Assembly (NCBI GenBank): GCA_028822675.1
Contig: JAPKDE010000026.1
Coordinates: 1-18,112 of the forward strand
Direction of reading: 5' to 3'
DNA from: Dehalococcoidia bacterium
Lineage (GTDB): Bacteria > Chloroflexota > Dehalococcoidia > UBA3495
DNA length: 18,112 bases
Below are positions 1 through 7,671 of this stretch, piece by piece. How positions within the stretch are numbered: position 1 is the stretch's first letter; each line of letters opens with the position of its first letter. The notes beneath the pieces are model-generated. The model searched no databases, was not told where the DNA came from, and was given only the letters and a program-made list of their open reading frames with translations. A program made the position numbers and the translations under genes.

Positions 1-199
1 CTTCCATGATGGCGGTCTCGCGAACGCGGACCTCATCACCTACTGCGGTAATCTTGTGAATCCGCTTTTTTACTTCGTCGGTGGCAATCTGTGCCAGGCC
101 TTGCGGCAAAAGATAGTTACGGGCGTAGCCGTCTGGCACGCGGCGAACCTCGCCTGCTTTGGCCTTATTGGGGACGTCCTGGGTGAAAACTACTTCCAT
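1..199 (-). CDS. rplI: 50S ribosomal protein bL9, N-terminal part (3' end outside window)
   Basis: The minus strand from the ATG at 199 reads MEVVFTQDVPNKAKAGEV and continues in frame to the window edge, giving 66 residues. The bL9 signature is visible at about residues 22-35: a G-Y-A-R-N-Y-L-L-P-Q-G-L-A run. This is the N-terminal domain that binds domain V of 23S rRNA. The family is about 150 residues long, so the connecting helix and C-terminal domain lie beyond base 1. A GGAAGTG ribosome-binding site sits about 8 nt before the ATG. The gene is transcribed away from tenA. The seen part has no frameshift or stop. Confidence 0.93.
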   Translation of the reverse strand, partial: MEVVFTQDVPNKAKAGEVRRVPDGYARNYLLPQGLAQIATDEVKKRIHKITAVGDEVRVRETAIME

Positions 200-280
200 T
201 ATTGGTCACTTCCGTTGGGTTGTCCGATGGGTATGGTCAATCGGAATAGGGATTAAGCCCCATACTAAAGAGGCCAATTC

Positions 281-286
281 ATTATA
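281..286 (-). promoter_or_regulatory. Possible rplI -10 element
   Basis: TATAAT is read on the minus strand 82 nt before the rplI start codon. No good -35 hexamer is visible at 16-18 nt spacing, so this is a weak call resting on a perfect -10 and its position. Confidence 0.35.
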
Positions 287-376
287 CGGCATGCCCGGTT
301 TTGGGGGAAGCAGGGCCGGTCTGCGGCCTGGTCCTGCCGTGTTTCCATGGGTCTGCCTGTGTCTTTGTGCCTAAAA

Positions 377-405
377 TTGACTGCCCGCTGCGCCCCTCCT
401 AAAAT
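377..405 (+). promoter_or_regulatory. Sigma-70-type promoter, probably for tenA
   Basis: TTGACT (377-382), a 17-nt spacer and TAAAAT (400-405) match five of six bases in each hexamer at ideal spacing. The next plus-strand gene is tenA at 624, so transcription from about 412 would give a leader of roughly 210 nt. That length leaves room for leader control. Confidence 0.55.
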
Positions 406-450
406 TATCTTCCAGGCTAATTTAGCCGGTTAACGGGTCAAGAGGGAGAG

Positions 451-462
451 TAAATCGATTTA
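451..462. repeat. Perfect 12-bp palindrome in the tenA leader
   Basis: TAAATCGATTTA equals its own reverse complement. It lies about 40 bp downstream of the predicted start of transcription, a position compatible with an operator. A 12-bp A/T-rich palindrome can also arise by chance, so function is speculative. Confidence 0.3.
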
Positions 463-548
463 TCATCGGCTGCGACCGGTGAAATATAGCCCTATTTGCC
501 CAACAAATCCAGGCAAAATTAGCCAATTTGGAACGAATATTTCCAGGT

Positions 549-599
549 GATCTTCGAGTGATTATCGGGTAATCTTCGGGCAATCTTTCTTCAGGCAAT
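549..599 (+). repeat. Three degenerate 14-bp direct repeats
   Basis: Units at 549-562 (GATCTTCGAGTGAT), 571-584 (AATCTTCGGGCAAT) and 586-599 (TTTCTTCAGGCAAT) share a TCTTC-G-AT core. A short inverted repeat, GATTA/TAATC with loop TCGGG (560-574), falls between units 1 and 2. The block ends 24 bp before tenA. It may be a regulatory leader or simple local duplication. Confidence 0.4.
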
Positions 600-623
600 C
601 TTAATGACGATTTAGGGCCAGAT

Positions 624-1292
624 ATGGGATTCATAGACAACGTTGAACAGCAGACCCTTGGCATGAGGCAGGCCATACTAGCCCACCCGTTTGTTACCGG
701 GGTGGGCGATGGCACCCTGCCCGTTGAGAAATTCAAATACTACGTGCTTCAGGATTATGCCTACCTGATTGATTACTCCCGCGCGTTGGCCCTGGCGTCG
801 GCCATGGCACCCCGGCTGGACGACATGTCCTGGTTTGCCGGGTTACTGGACGAGACCCTTAACGTGGAGATGGCGCTGCACCGCAGTTATTGCGAGGAGT
901 TTGGCATCAGCGCTGCCGAGCTAGAGGCGACTGTTGCCGCCCCCAGCAACTTGGCCTACACCAGCTTTCTGCTAAAGACGGCCCACCAAGGCAGTTTTGG
1001 CGAGCTGGTGGCGTCGCTACTACCCTGCCAGTGGGGTTACTGGGAGATCTGCAATAATCTCATGCGGCACGGCCTGCCGCAAAACACCCCGCTATACGCC
1101 CAGTGGATCGGGATGTACACATCGCAAGAATTCGCCGACCTAGCCGAGCACCTCAGGGCAATGGCCGACCGCATCGGCCAAGAAGCCGGCCCGTCAGAAC
1201 TAGCCGCCATGACCCAGGCCTACGAAACCAGCATACGCCTAGAGTATGGGTTTTGGGACATGGCGTATGGGATGGAGAGGTGGCGGGTCTAG
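624..1292 (+). CDS. tenA: TenA/thiaminase II family protein
   Basis: This 222-residue all-helical protein has the usual TenA length. TenA enzymes hydrolyse aminopyrimidine breakdown products of thiamin (or thiamin itself) so the pyrimidine can be salvaged in the cytosol. Visible catalytic-site residues, by comparison with Bacillus TenA, are Asp44, Tyr47, Tyr112, the nucleophile Cys135 in LLPCQWGYWEI, Tyr139 and Glu207 in RLEYGFWDMA. This is the Cys-containing TenA_C class. No other thi gene adjoins it. The start ATG follows only a weak AGGGCC element. It is convergent with the KAP pseudogene, 14 bp apart. Some family members act on other substrates, so the reaction is inferred. Confidence 0.9.
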   Translation: MGFIDNVEQQTLGMRQAILAHPFVTGVGDGTLPVEKFKYYVLQDYAYLIDYSRALALASAMAPRLDDMSWFAGLLDETLNVEMALHRSYCEEFGISAAELEATVAAPSNLAYTSFLLKTAHQGSFGELVASLLPCQWGYWEICNNLMRHGLPQNTPLYAQWIGMYTSQEFADLAEHLRAMADRIGQEAGPSELAAMTQAYETSIRLEYGFWDMAYGMERWRV

Positions 1293-1306
1293 CTGACCTA
1301 TAAAAG

Positions 1307-2561
1307 TCAGTCAAGACGCAGTGAGAATACTAATCGTATTTCAAATGCGTTGGTATTAGCCAAATTCACAAGGCTATCCCACTTTAGCCTTTGGATAAAA
1401 TCGCGAGTATCAAGGTCGTTCCAGAATTGCACGAATTCAGGACAACCTTTTTGAATTAAAAATATTTTTGCGTCTGCATCCTTGAAACAATAACCATTTG
1501 GGTTGGTAGAAACCGTATCGGAAATAAGCTTCAATCCGTCCGGGTTGGTTGCACACGCTTCAGCAAACGCCCCAAATCTAAGCCGACATATAACTGCAAG
1601 AGCAATTAGCGCGTCATTTCCGTCGGGGATAGTTTCGCGTAACAAAGCTTTAGTGAGGTCTAAAGCATATAAAAAATCGCTTGAGCCGCCTAGGGTTTCC
1701 TTCAATTCCTATGGCTACGATTTTTTACGTCATCATCGAGCCCTGCCACATCCTTATCAGTCAATAATGCCACTATGAGATTGGTCCCGCTTGGTATCGT
1801 TATCGGGATAGATACTTGGACGATTTTGTCCAAATAATCCCTACCCAACAGTTCTGCACTGGCTCCGTACACGGTTTTAATTGTCTCCGCCAATGCAATC
1901 TGGTCTACACCAATGACAAATACGCATTGAGATTTATCGAGGAACAGCTTTAGCGACTCGAGTACGGTGATCGCGCCTTCAGGGAGGCATCGGTCTAAAT
2001 CATCGATAAAAACCACAAGCCTCCATTTTTCCCCGACATATTCCTTCACCACATCAGCAAATCGTTCTTCGAAACCTTCGATGTAATCATAGAAATTATC
2101 TCGTCCGACGCCGGAAAATTCCTCAGCGACTGTGTCCATAGCCTTGTCAGTTATCAATCCCTGGCTAGCTATTTTGATAGTGCTTCAAGCGCTGGCCTTG
2201 GCGACCCTCTTAGCTAGGTTGAGTGCAATCCTCTTGGCTTTACGCGGTGCTCCACGATCTTTATGGATACCACGGAATGGATACCACGGAGGATTATATG
2301 AATAAGGGCGTCCCACAACGTTTCTTTACGATCGTATTTCCATGCATCAAACCAAACGCTCTTAATATCTGTTTCTTCTTGTAAGTGGAGCTAAATGAAA
2401 TTCATCATCGTGGTTTTGCTAGAACCCCAAGGTCCGTATATGCCGAGAGTAAATGGCAACCGAGATTCGGTTTTTATGAACTCAGCAACTCCAGCGGAAA
2501 ATGAATCGAACCCCAACTTATAATCTTAGAATTTTGTTAAAGAGAGATCGAGTCCTGACAT
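1307..2561 (-). pseudogene. Decayed KAP-family P-loop NTPase
   Basis: Spliced across frames, this is a KAP NTPase of about 410 residues. From the ATG at 2561 (MSGLDLSLTKF) the frame hits TAA (2526-2528), then reads LGFDSFSAGVAEFIKT and a Walker A region GIYGPWGSSKTT (2409-2444; usual GSGKT changed to GSSKT), then TAG (2391-2393). FDAWKYDRKETLWDALI follows, then a 14-bp tandem duplication (2263-2290) shifts the frame. A TGA (2185-2187) precedes the Walker B motif VVFIDDLDRC (1987-2016). Two extra bases in homopolymers (1721-1726 and 1671-1676) break the C-terminal NPRRLKRF motif. KAP proteins are membrane-linked or soluble ATPases, some tied to phage exclusion. With this many lesions it is almost surely non-functional. 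Fragments 1702-2157 and 1307-1705 remain open as separate ORFs. Confidence 0.88.
2263..2290. repeat. Perfect 14-bp tandem duplication inside the KAP pseudogene
   Basis: ATGGATACCACGGA occurs twice in immediate succession (2263-2276 and 2277-2290). Removing one copy rejoins the minus-strand reading LIHIILRGIH to KDRGAPRKAKRIALNLAKRV without a break, so the duplication is the cause of this frameshift. Confidence 0.9.
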
Positions 2562-2769
2562 ATAGCATCCTAATACCTGCCGAATTGGTAAGTTTAAAAG
2601 GAGCCAACATTAACACCCTCAGAAAGACTATTCAATCCAGACGATTAATCTGTTCGGAGTGATTGACGGTAAATATTTGATCGCCGCGCACGGAAACATT
2701 TCGCAAAAAATGCACTTGAGTAGAGTTCCTACCCACGGGCATTTTTGTTTCTAAGAAGAGACTGCTGAC
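2562..2769. other. Intergenic region between KAP remnant and NHL gene
   Basis: A/T-rich stretch of about 200 bp. AGGATG lies just upstream of the KAP start codon on the minus strand and could be its old ribosome-binding site. No clear gene, hairpin terminator or promoter was found. Confidence 0.4.
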
Positions 2770-3849
2770 TTAAACCAGTACAGGTACCGAATTCTTTTGA
2801 TAGACCTGGAAGCGGTGGCGGGATGTGTCTGCTATTAGGACGCGGTTGCGGTGGTCAACGCGTACTGCACAGGGGGTCCAGAGTACCTTCTCTGGTGTGA
2901 AGTCGCGGACGCCGTTGCGTTGGCGGATCATGTCCGGGTTGGACTTGATCTTGTCGACGCCTAGGCTGGAGAGCGCGGCGTCACCGGTGAACTCGGTGAT
3001 GAAACGGCCCTCGGCGGTTAGCACCTGGACCCGGTTGTTCAACCAATCGGCAATGTATATGTCGCCGTCATTGTCGACGCAAACACCGGTGGGGCGGTTG
3101 AACTGGCCAACGGGCGCATCGACGTAGACCATGCCGCCCTGTTCCTTGGCGAAGGTGCAGTCACCGCCGGTGCCGGGTCGGCCGCTTTCGCCGGGTCTTC
3201 CAAATGTAGCCAGCCATTTGCCGTCGTTGGTGAATGATTGGACTCGGTCGTTACGCCAGTCGGCGACGAACACGTTTCCTTCTTTATCCAGGCAGATTCC
3301 CCAAGGCAGATTGAACTCGCCATCCTCAGAACCGGCGCTGCCAAACTTGCCTAAGAACTTGCCGTCCAGGGTGAACTTCTGCACCCGGTTATTGCGACTG
3401 TCCACAATGAATACCGTGCCGTCCGGGCTGATGGTGATACCGGCTGGGCGGTCCAACTCACCGTCTCCGGAGCCGTGGGTGCCCCAGTGGCTCTGGTACT
3501 CGCCGTCTCTGTTGAAGACGGTGATGCGGTGGGTCCACTCGTCGGTCACGTAGACGTTGGTGTTTTTGTCCAAGGCGATGGACATGGGCCAGATGAACTG
3601 GCCGGGCTCCTCGCCGTAGGAACCAAATTCAGTTATGTATTCTTCTTTGTCCTCGCCGATGCGGAACATATTGATTCGAGTGCCGTCCGACCGTGATTCA
3701 TAGGAACGGTTGACGATGTAGACCACATCGTCCGGCCCCAGAGCAAAGTCCATAGGATTACGGAAACCGGTGCCCTGGAACTCGGAACGTCCAGCGGTGA
3801 AGCTGTAGGTGAACGTCCGGTCGTTGATACCCAGGAATACGCTAGCCAT
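2770..3849 (-). CDS. NHL-repeat beta-propeller protein
   Basis: I chose the ATG at 3849 because GAGGAG lies 7 nt before it; a longer frame to 3906 exists but has no such site. The 359-residue product (MASVFLGINDRTF...) shows six NHL blades, each with a P-x-G/D-[IVF] turn, a D-x-x-G-x-[IV]-[YF]-[IV] strand and an N-x-R-[IV]-Q ending, for example RPAGITISPDGTVFIVDS and RPTGVCVDNDGDIYIADW. NHL propellers are binding scaffolds or, in some proteins, lyases; no catalytic signature is evident. There is no signal peptide or membrane segment. It is the last gene of the DUF1800-DUF1501-NHL unit, 112 bp after DUF1501, which suggests a partner role. The ligand is unknown. Confidence 0.88.
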   Translation of the reverse strand: MASVFLGINDRTFTYSFTAGRSEFQGTGFRNPMDFALGPDDVVYIVNRSYESRSDGTRINMFRIGEDKEEYITEFGSYGEEPGQFIWPMSIALDKNTNVYVTDEWTHRITVFNRDGEYQSHWGTHGSGDGELDRPAGITISPDGTVFIVDSRNNRVQKFTLDGKFLGKFGSAGSEDGEFNLPWGICLDKEGNVFVADWRNDRVQSFTNDGKWLATFGRPGESGRPGTGGDCTFAKEQGGMVYVDAPVGQFNRPTGVCVDNDGDIYIADWLNNRVQVLTAEGRFITEFTGDAALSSLGVDKIKSNPDMIRQRNGVRDFTPEKVLWTPCAVRVDHRNRVLIADTSRHRFQVYQKNSVPVLV

Positions 3850-3961
3850 AGCAATTCTCCTCAGGGATTGGCCCCGCTCCGGTTTTGCGCCGTAGCAGAG
3901 GCCCATTTTCTAGATTAGAAGCTGGTTTGCCCGGGTTTCAGCCCAGGCTTTTAATATCGCT

Positions 3962-5098
3962 TTAGATAAAATTGAGGGTTTCGTAGTTGCCACCGACGAT
4001 TTCTTTGGCGTCCAGACCCATCCACCGGTCCAGCAGGGTGGTGTAGGGGGAGCGGAAGTCTACGTTGTGTTGCAGATTGCCGCCGTCTTCCAGTTTGCCG
4101 TCTTCCAATGACGGGTACTCGCCGTAGATGCCGCCCTTGACGTTGTCGCCGATGGCGAAGGCCACGCCGCCGGTGCCATGGTCGGTGCCGGAGCCGTTGT
4201 CCATGGCTCGCCGGCCGAACTCTGAGTAGAAGAACAACGTTAGGTTGTCACTCTTGCCCAGTTGCCTGATGTCGGTCATAAAGGCGTCAATGTTGACGGC
4301 TACATCCTGCAGCAAGTTGGCGTGACCCACCGACTGGTTGGCGTGGGTGTCAAAGATGTTGTACGGCGCGGTGGTGAACATCACCCTGGTGCCGAATTCA
4401 GCATTGTGTACTTGGGCCATGTCACGGAGATAACCGCCCATGGCCGTGCTGGCGTACTCAACCTCTGATCGGTAGAGGCCGGGCGCGGTGCTCAGGATGT
4501 CGGCGCCTTGCAGGGCTTCGATCCCGGTGCGGCGGATGTAATCGTCCACTGCTCCCTGGCCAATGGCCGGGGCGTACATGCGTCCAAACAGGTCTAGAGC
4601 ATCTGCTCGTTGGGCCTCGGCTCCCATGTCGGTGAGCAGCCCGTAGGTGCTGAGGTCGCCCACAGAGGCAACTGCCACGCCCTCTTTGGCCATTGAACGG
4701 GGCAGGCCGCGGCCAAAGTTCACTCCGGTGAGCACGTTCTCGCCCTTGGGGTCCACATCTTGAATGACGCTGCCCAGCCAGCCGGTGAGGCCCAGTTCAT
4801 TGGGTTCACAGGTGGCCCAGATGTCCATGGAACGGAAGTGAGAGAGGCTGCCGTTGGGGTAGCCAACTCCCAGAATGATGGCCAGATGGCCTTCATCCCA
4901 GTGTTTTTTCAGCGGGGCCAAGGCTGGGTGGAAACCCAGTTGGTCGTTGATGGGAATGATCTGATCTGCGGCAATGCCCAAAGAGGGGCGATAGTCTCGG
5001 TAGCGTGGGTTGTTGTACGGGATTATCGTGTTCAATCCGTCGTTTCCGCCGGACAGTGACATGACTGCTAATACCGGGTCTTTTACCGTTGATACCAT
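3962..5098 (-). CDS. DUF1501 domain-containing protein
   Basis: The 378-residue product starts at the ATG at 5098, preceded by GGAGGA at 7 nt; an in-frame ATG at 5122 lacks a site. The N-terminus goes straight into the family core: VLAVMSLSGGNDGLNTIIPY, then LGFHPALAPLK, GVGYPNGSLSHFRSMDIW, FFYSEFGRRAMDNGSGTDHG and GGVAFAIGDNVKGGIYGEYP. DUF1501 belongs to the alkaline phosphatase/sulfatase superfamily by fold; the SEFGRR and TDHG segments hold likely acidic and His ligands. Many members carry a Tat signal, but here none is visible. It lies 82 bp after DUF1800, its frequent partner. Activity and substrate are not established for the family. Confidence 0.93.
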   Translation of the reverse strand: MVSTVKDPVLAVMSLSGGNDGLNTIIPYNNPRYRDYRPSLGIAADQIIPINDQLGFHPALAPLKKHWDEGHLAIILGVGYPNGSLSHFRSMDIWATCEPNELGLTGWLGSVIQDVDPKGENVLTGVNFGRGLPRSMAKEGVAVASVGDLSTYGLLTDMGAEAQRADALDLFGRMYAPAIGQGAVDDYIRRTGIEALQGADILSTAPGLYRSEVEYASTAMGGYLRDMAQVHNAEFGTRVMFTTAPYNIFDTHANQSVGHANLLQDVAVNIDAFMTDIRQLGKSDNLTLFFYSEFGRRAMDNGSGTDHGTGGVAFAIGDNVKGGIYGEYPSLEDGKLEDGGNLQHNVDFRSPYTTLLDRWMGLDAKEIVGGNYETLNFI

Positions 5099-5180
5099 CT
5101 CTAATCCTCCGCCTACAGCCATTGGGCTGTTTTAATCAGGGTTTAGTTTTTGATTCTTGATTGTATGGATCCCGTCAGGT

Positions 5181-6605
5181 TTATCCGAACTGGAATTCCG
5201 ACGTGGTGGCAATCATTTGCAGGGTCTCACCGGCCCGTTTGGTGAACTCAGTCTGCTCGGCTTCCGTGCTGTGTTTCAGTGCGCCACCGGAGTCCAGATG
5301 CTGGGTGAGCTGGCTCTTGGTTTCTTGGGCCAAGTCCATGGGGCCAACAAGGTCGAGGCAGCCGCTTAAGAACTGCTCGGAGCTTGGCACGTCGCCGATG
5401 GCCATCAATCTCTCGATGATGGAACGCACGCCGGGCAGCTCAGTGTTGCCCAGCATGGATGATGCAAAGTTGATGCGGTCAATGAGGCTGCCGCTGTTGA
5501 TCCACTCTCGGCCCATGTGCCAGCCTTCAACGGTGGGCGGGTTCATCAGGTCCAGGCCCATGTACTTGGGCTCCATGGCCACAAAGAACAGGCCCGGCTT
5601 GGGCTCAAGGTGATCACCGACCATGCGCATGGTGCCTATGACCACGTCTGCTGGGCTCTTGACCTTGGCAAAATGGACTGCCTCGTCCTTGAAGAAGTCC
5701 GAGTTCAACAGAACCTTCAGCATGGCTGTGATCTCGTACCCCGAGTCGAAGTACGCTTGCTCCAGGGCCTTGATGGCGTCCATGTTGCGGGGCGGGCTCA
5801 GTGTCCAAGAGGGCACCGGCGGCTCATCAGCCACAAAGAAGTCGTAGAGTTTCCGGGAGACGAACCTGGCAGTGGCCGGCTGCTTGCAGATGATGTCGAC
5901 GATGTCGCCACCGTCCCAGTTGCCTGTCTCGCCCAAGAATGTCTTCTCGCCGTAATCATGGTCTGCCGGGTCGAAACGGAACTCGAAGGGTGTCCGACCG
6001 TAGGGGAATACCGGAATCGTCGGGGCCAGGTTCCAGCCGGTGAAGGCGCGGGCGCAGGCCTTGACGTCATCCTCAGTGTAGTTACTCTCGCCATCCATGC
6101 CGACGCCAACGGAGAACAACTCCAGAAGCTCCCGGCCGTAGTTTTCATTTACTGCCGTCTTGTGGCTCTCAATGTTGTCCAGGTAGTAAAGCATGGCCGG
6201 GTCTGTGGAGAGCATCATGAGCATTTCTTTGAAGTTGCCCATGCCCATGTCCCGGAACTTGTCGATCTGAATCGCCGTGGTCCGGGCGTTGTCCACTTTA
6301 TTGTCACCAGCACAGAGAATAGTGTGCCAGAAGAGGGACATCTTCTCTTTCAACTGGTATTTGTTGTTAATCATGCGGTAGACCCACTCGGTCTGGCCGG
6401 TCTCGATGGCGGCCTTATCGAAGTAGGAAGGATAAGCCCGGTACATCAGGTCTTCGTCGATTCCCGGGTCATTACCAGGATTCAGAAGTTCTTCGACCAC
6501 ATTGTCGTAGCCCTGGGCCACCCTGGTCTCTATTTCATCGCGACTCGCCCCGTAACCGGCACGTCGCAGAAGGTGGGCCATCAAAGCGATTTTTTGGTCA
6601 GGCAT
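5181..6605 (-). CDS. DUF1800 domain-containing protein
   Basis: This 474-residue protein begins at 6605 behind a strong GGAGGAT site. Family landmarks are HLLRRAGYGAS (11-21), KEKMSLFWHTIL (86-97), NENYGRELLELFSVGVG (153-169) and YTEDDVKACARAFTGWNL (176-193), then VVEWH-type C-terminal segments around LMNPPTVEGWHMG. Members are usually 450-600 residues and commonly paired with DUF1501 in Planctomycetes, Bacteroidetes and environmental genomes. No biochemical role is established. The N-terminus (MPDQKIALMAHLL) is not a signal peptide. It heads the three-gene unit and sits behind the promoter at 6688-6716. Confidence 0.93.
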   Translation of the reverse strand: MPDQKIALMAHLLRRAGYGASRDEIETRVAQGYDNVVEELLNPGNDPGIDEDLMYRAYPSYFDKAAIETGQTEWVYRMINNKYQLKEKMSLFWHTILCAGDNKVDNARTTAIQIDKFRDMGMGNFKEMLMMLSTDPAMLYYLDNIESHKTAVNENYGRELLELFSVGVGMDGESNYTEDDVKACARAFTGWNLAPTIPVFPYGRTPFEFRFDPADHDYGEKTFLGETGNWDGGDIVDIICKQPATARFVSRKLYDFFVADEPPVPSWTLSPPRNMDAIKALEQAYFDSGYEITAMLKVLLNSDFFKDEAVHFAKVKSPADVVIGTMRMVGDHLEPKPGLFFVAMEPKYMGLDLMNPPTVEGWHMGREWINSGSLIDRINFASSMLGNTELPGVRSIIERLMAIGDVPSSEQFLSGCLDLVGPMDLAQETKSQLTQHLDSGGALKHSTEAEQTEFTKRAGETLQMIATTSEFQFG

Positions 6606-6678
6606 TCAATCCTCCTTCTCTAGGGAATTTCATTCTATATAAAAGTTTTGGTAAATCTAACCGAACGGATTTGTGGAA

Positions 6679-6730
6679 TGTGACGACATTTAATAATTTG
6701 GACTAAACGATGTCAACACTAAATGTCACA
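6679..6730. promoter_or_regulatory. Promoter of the DUF1800-DUF1501-NHL unit, with flanking inverted repeat
   Basis: On the minus strand TTGACA (6711-6716), a 17-nt spacer and TTAAAT (6688-6693) form a good sigma-70 promoter about 80 nt before DUF1800. It is bracketed by TGTGACGACATTTA (6679-6692) and TAAATGTCACA (6720-6730). Apart from a 3-bp insertion these arms are inverted copies of TGTGACATTTA. Arms flanking a promoter core suggest a regulator site, but which protein binds is unknown. Confidence 0.55.
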
Positions 6731-6816
6731 ACAGCCAGGCTTGGCAACGGTACTCTAAAGAAATATTAACCGGATTATAACGATTTTCTAAATACGCTGG
6801 TGTAAGTTGACGGGAA

Positions 6817-7668
6817 TTAGTTGCGAATAAGCAAACCTGGTTGGCAATGACGGCAATAGCTGGTGATGCGCTGGTTGGCGTTCAATTGGGTGATATTGCC
6901 GCCGCACTTGGGGCATGGTTGGCTGTCCTTGTTATGCACCATCAGGAAGTCGCGGACCTTTTTGTGGATGTCCTTGCCCATGCGGTCCCGTAGCGTCTCG
7001 GTGGCTTCTTCCAACACTTGGCGGCATTGCGCGTGTAGTGTTCCCAACTCTGCGGGTTTCAGCGCCCGGCATTTCTTGAAGGGTGAGATTTCTGCGGCAA
7101 AGAGAATTTCGTCCGAGTAGGCGTTGCCAATGCCCGAAATAAATGCTCCCCGAGTTAAAACACCCTTAACCTCGCCGCTGAACTTCTTGAGCCTGGTTTC
7201 AAACTCTTGCAGCGTGATTCCGGACAGAACGTCGGGGCCTCGTCCGGTGTATTGGGGAATTAATTCTTCCTGGGAGTCGCCGCCGTTTTCGCCGTTATCC
7301 TCTCCGTTATTTATGTAATAGACCTTGCCCATTTGGCGGTCATCGAGGTAGCGCAGGTGCATGCTGTCGGCCAGATTCAATACAACGCAGGTCTTTTTCC
7401 GGACTCGGACACTGTCGTCACAGTGTTGCAGCGCTTCGGTGAGCATGGGGTTGATGACCAGGCTGCGGCCCCCGGAGAGCCGCAGCGTGAGGAACTTGCC
7501 CCTCCGCTGGGCGTCTATAAAGGTGCGGCCGGGTAAATCAGCTGTAACGTCAGCCGCCAATGAGCGCACAACTGTGGGCCGCAAAACCTGGCAGGACTCC
7601 ACCACCGCGTCCTTCAGTTCTGCGTTCAGGTAGTCTTTGGCAACTTCCAAGTCTGGCGCTTCTGGCAT
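6817..7668 (-). CDS. Fpg/Nei-family DNA glycosylase/AP lyase
   Basis: I set the start at 7668 because the family needs a processed Met-Pro-Glu end: the protein reads MPEAPDLEVAKDYL, with Pro2 the nucleophile and Glu3 the acid. A frame to 7683 would add five residues and abolish this. The 283-residue product has the hairpin lysine Lys58 in QRRGKFL, the H2TH segment ISGIGNAYSDEIL (178-190) and a C-terminal zinc finger with Cys252, Cys255, Cys272 and Cys275. It excises oxidised bases and nicks the abasic site. Oddities are a Gly/Asp/Glu-rich insert (about 121-136) and RQM (111-113) in place of the usual Arg-x-Phe lesion-probing loop, so substrate range may differ from MutM. It is divergent from the phosphoesterase gene. 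Confidence 0.88.
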   Translation of the reverse strand: MPEAPDLEVAKDYLNAELKDAVVESCQVLRPTVVRSLAADVTADLPGRTFIDAQRRGKFLTLRLSGGRSLVINPMLTEALQHCDDSVRVRKKTCVVLNLADSMHLRYLDDRQMGKVYYINNGEDNGENGGDSQEELIPQYTGRGPDVLSGITLQEFETRLKKFSGEVKGVLTRGAFISGIGNAYSDEILFAAEISPFKKCRALKPAELGTLHAQCRQVLEEATETLRDRMGKDIHKKVRDFLMVHNKDSQPCPKCGGNITQLNANQRITSYCRHCQPGLLIRN

Positions 7669-7671
7669 GAC

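Larger units (their letters stand above)
200..623. other. Divergent intergenic region between rplI and tenA
   Basis: No convincing protein gene is seen here. The stretch holds a -10-like element for rplI, a well-formed plus-strand promoter at 377-405, a perfect 12-bp palindrome (TAAATCGATTTA, 451-462) and a run of three degenerate 14-bp direct repeats at 549-599. I looked for TPP riboswitch landmarks (CUGAGA plus the second thi-box half) before tenA and found none. A three-codon ORF (ATG ACG ATT TAG, 604-615) ends just before the tenA start. Confidence 0.6.

Noticed and set aside
549..599. CRISPR-like array
   Set aside because: Only three short, degenerate units with irregular spacing; no spacer-repeat order and no cas genes.
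400..623. TPP riboswitch before tenA
   Set aside because: No CUGAGA-type thi-box core or paired second half was found in the leader.
5517..6623. Long plus-strand ORF of 368 codons
   Set aside because: It is entirely antisense to the DUF1800 gene, has low-complexity Val/His-rich composition and no ribosome-binding site.
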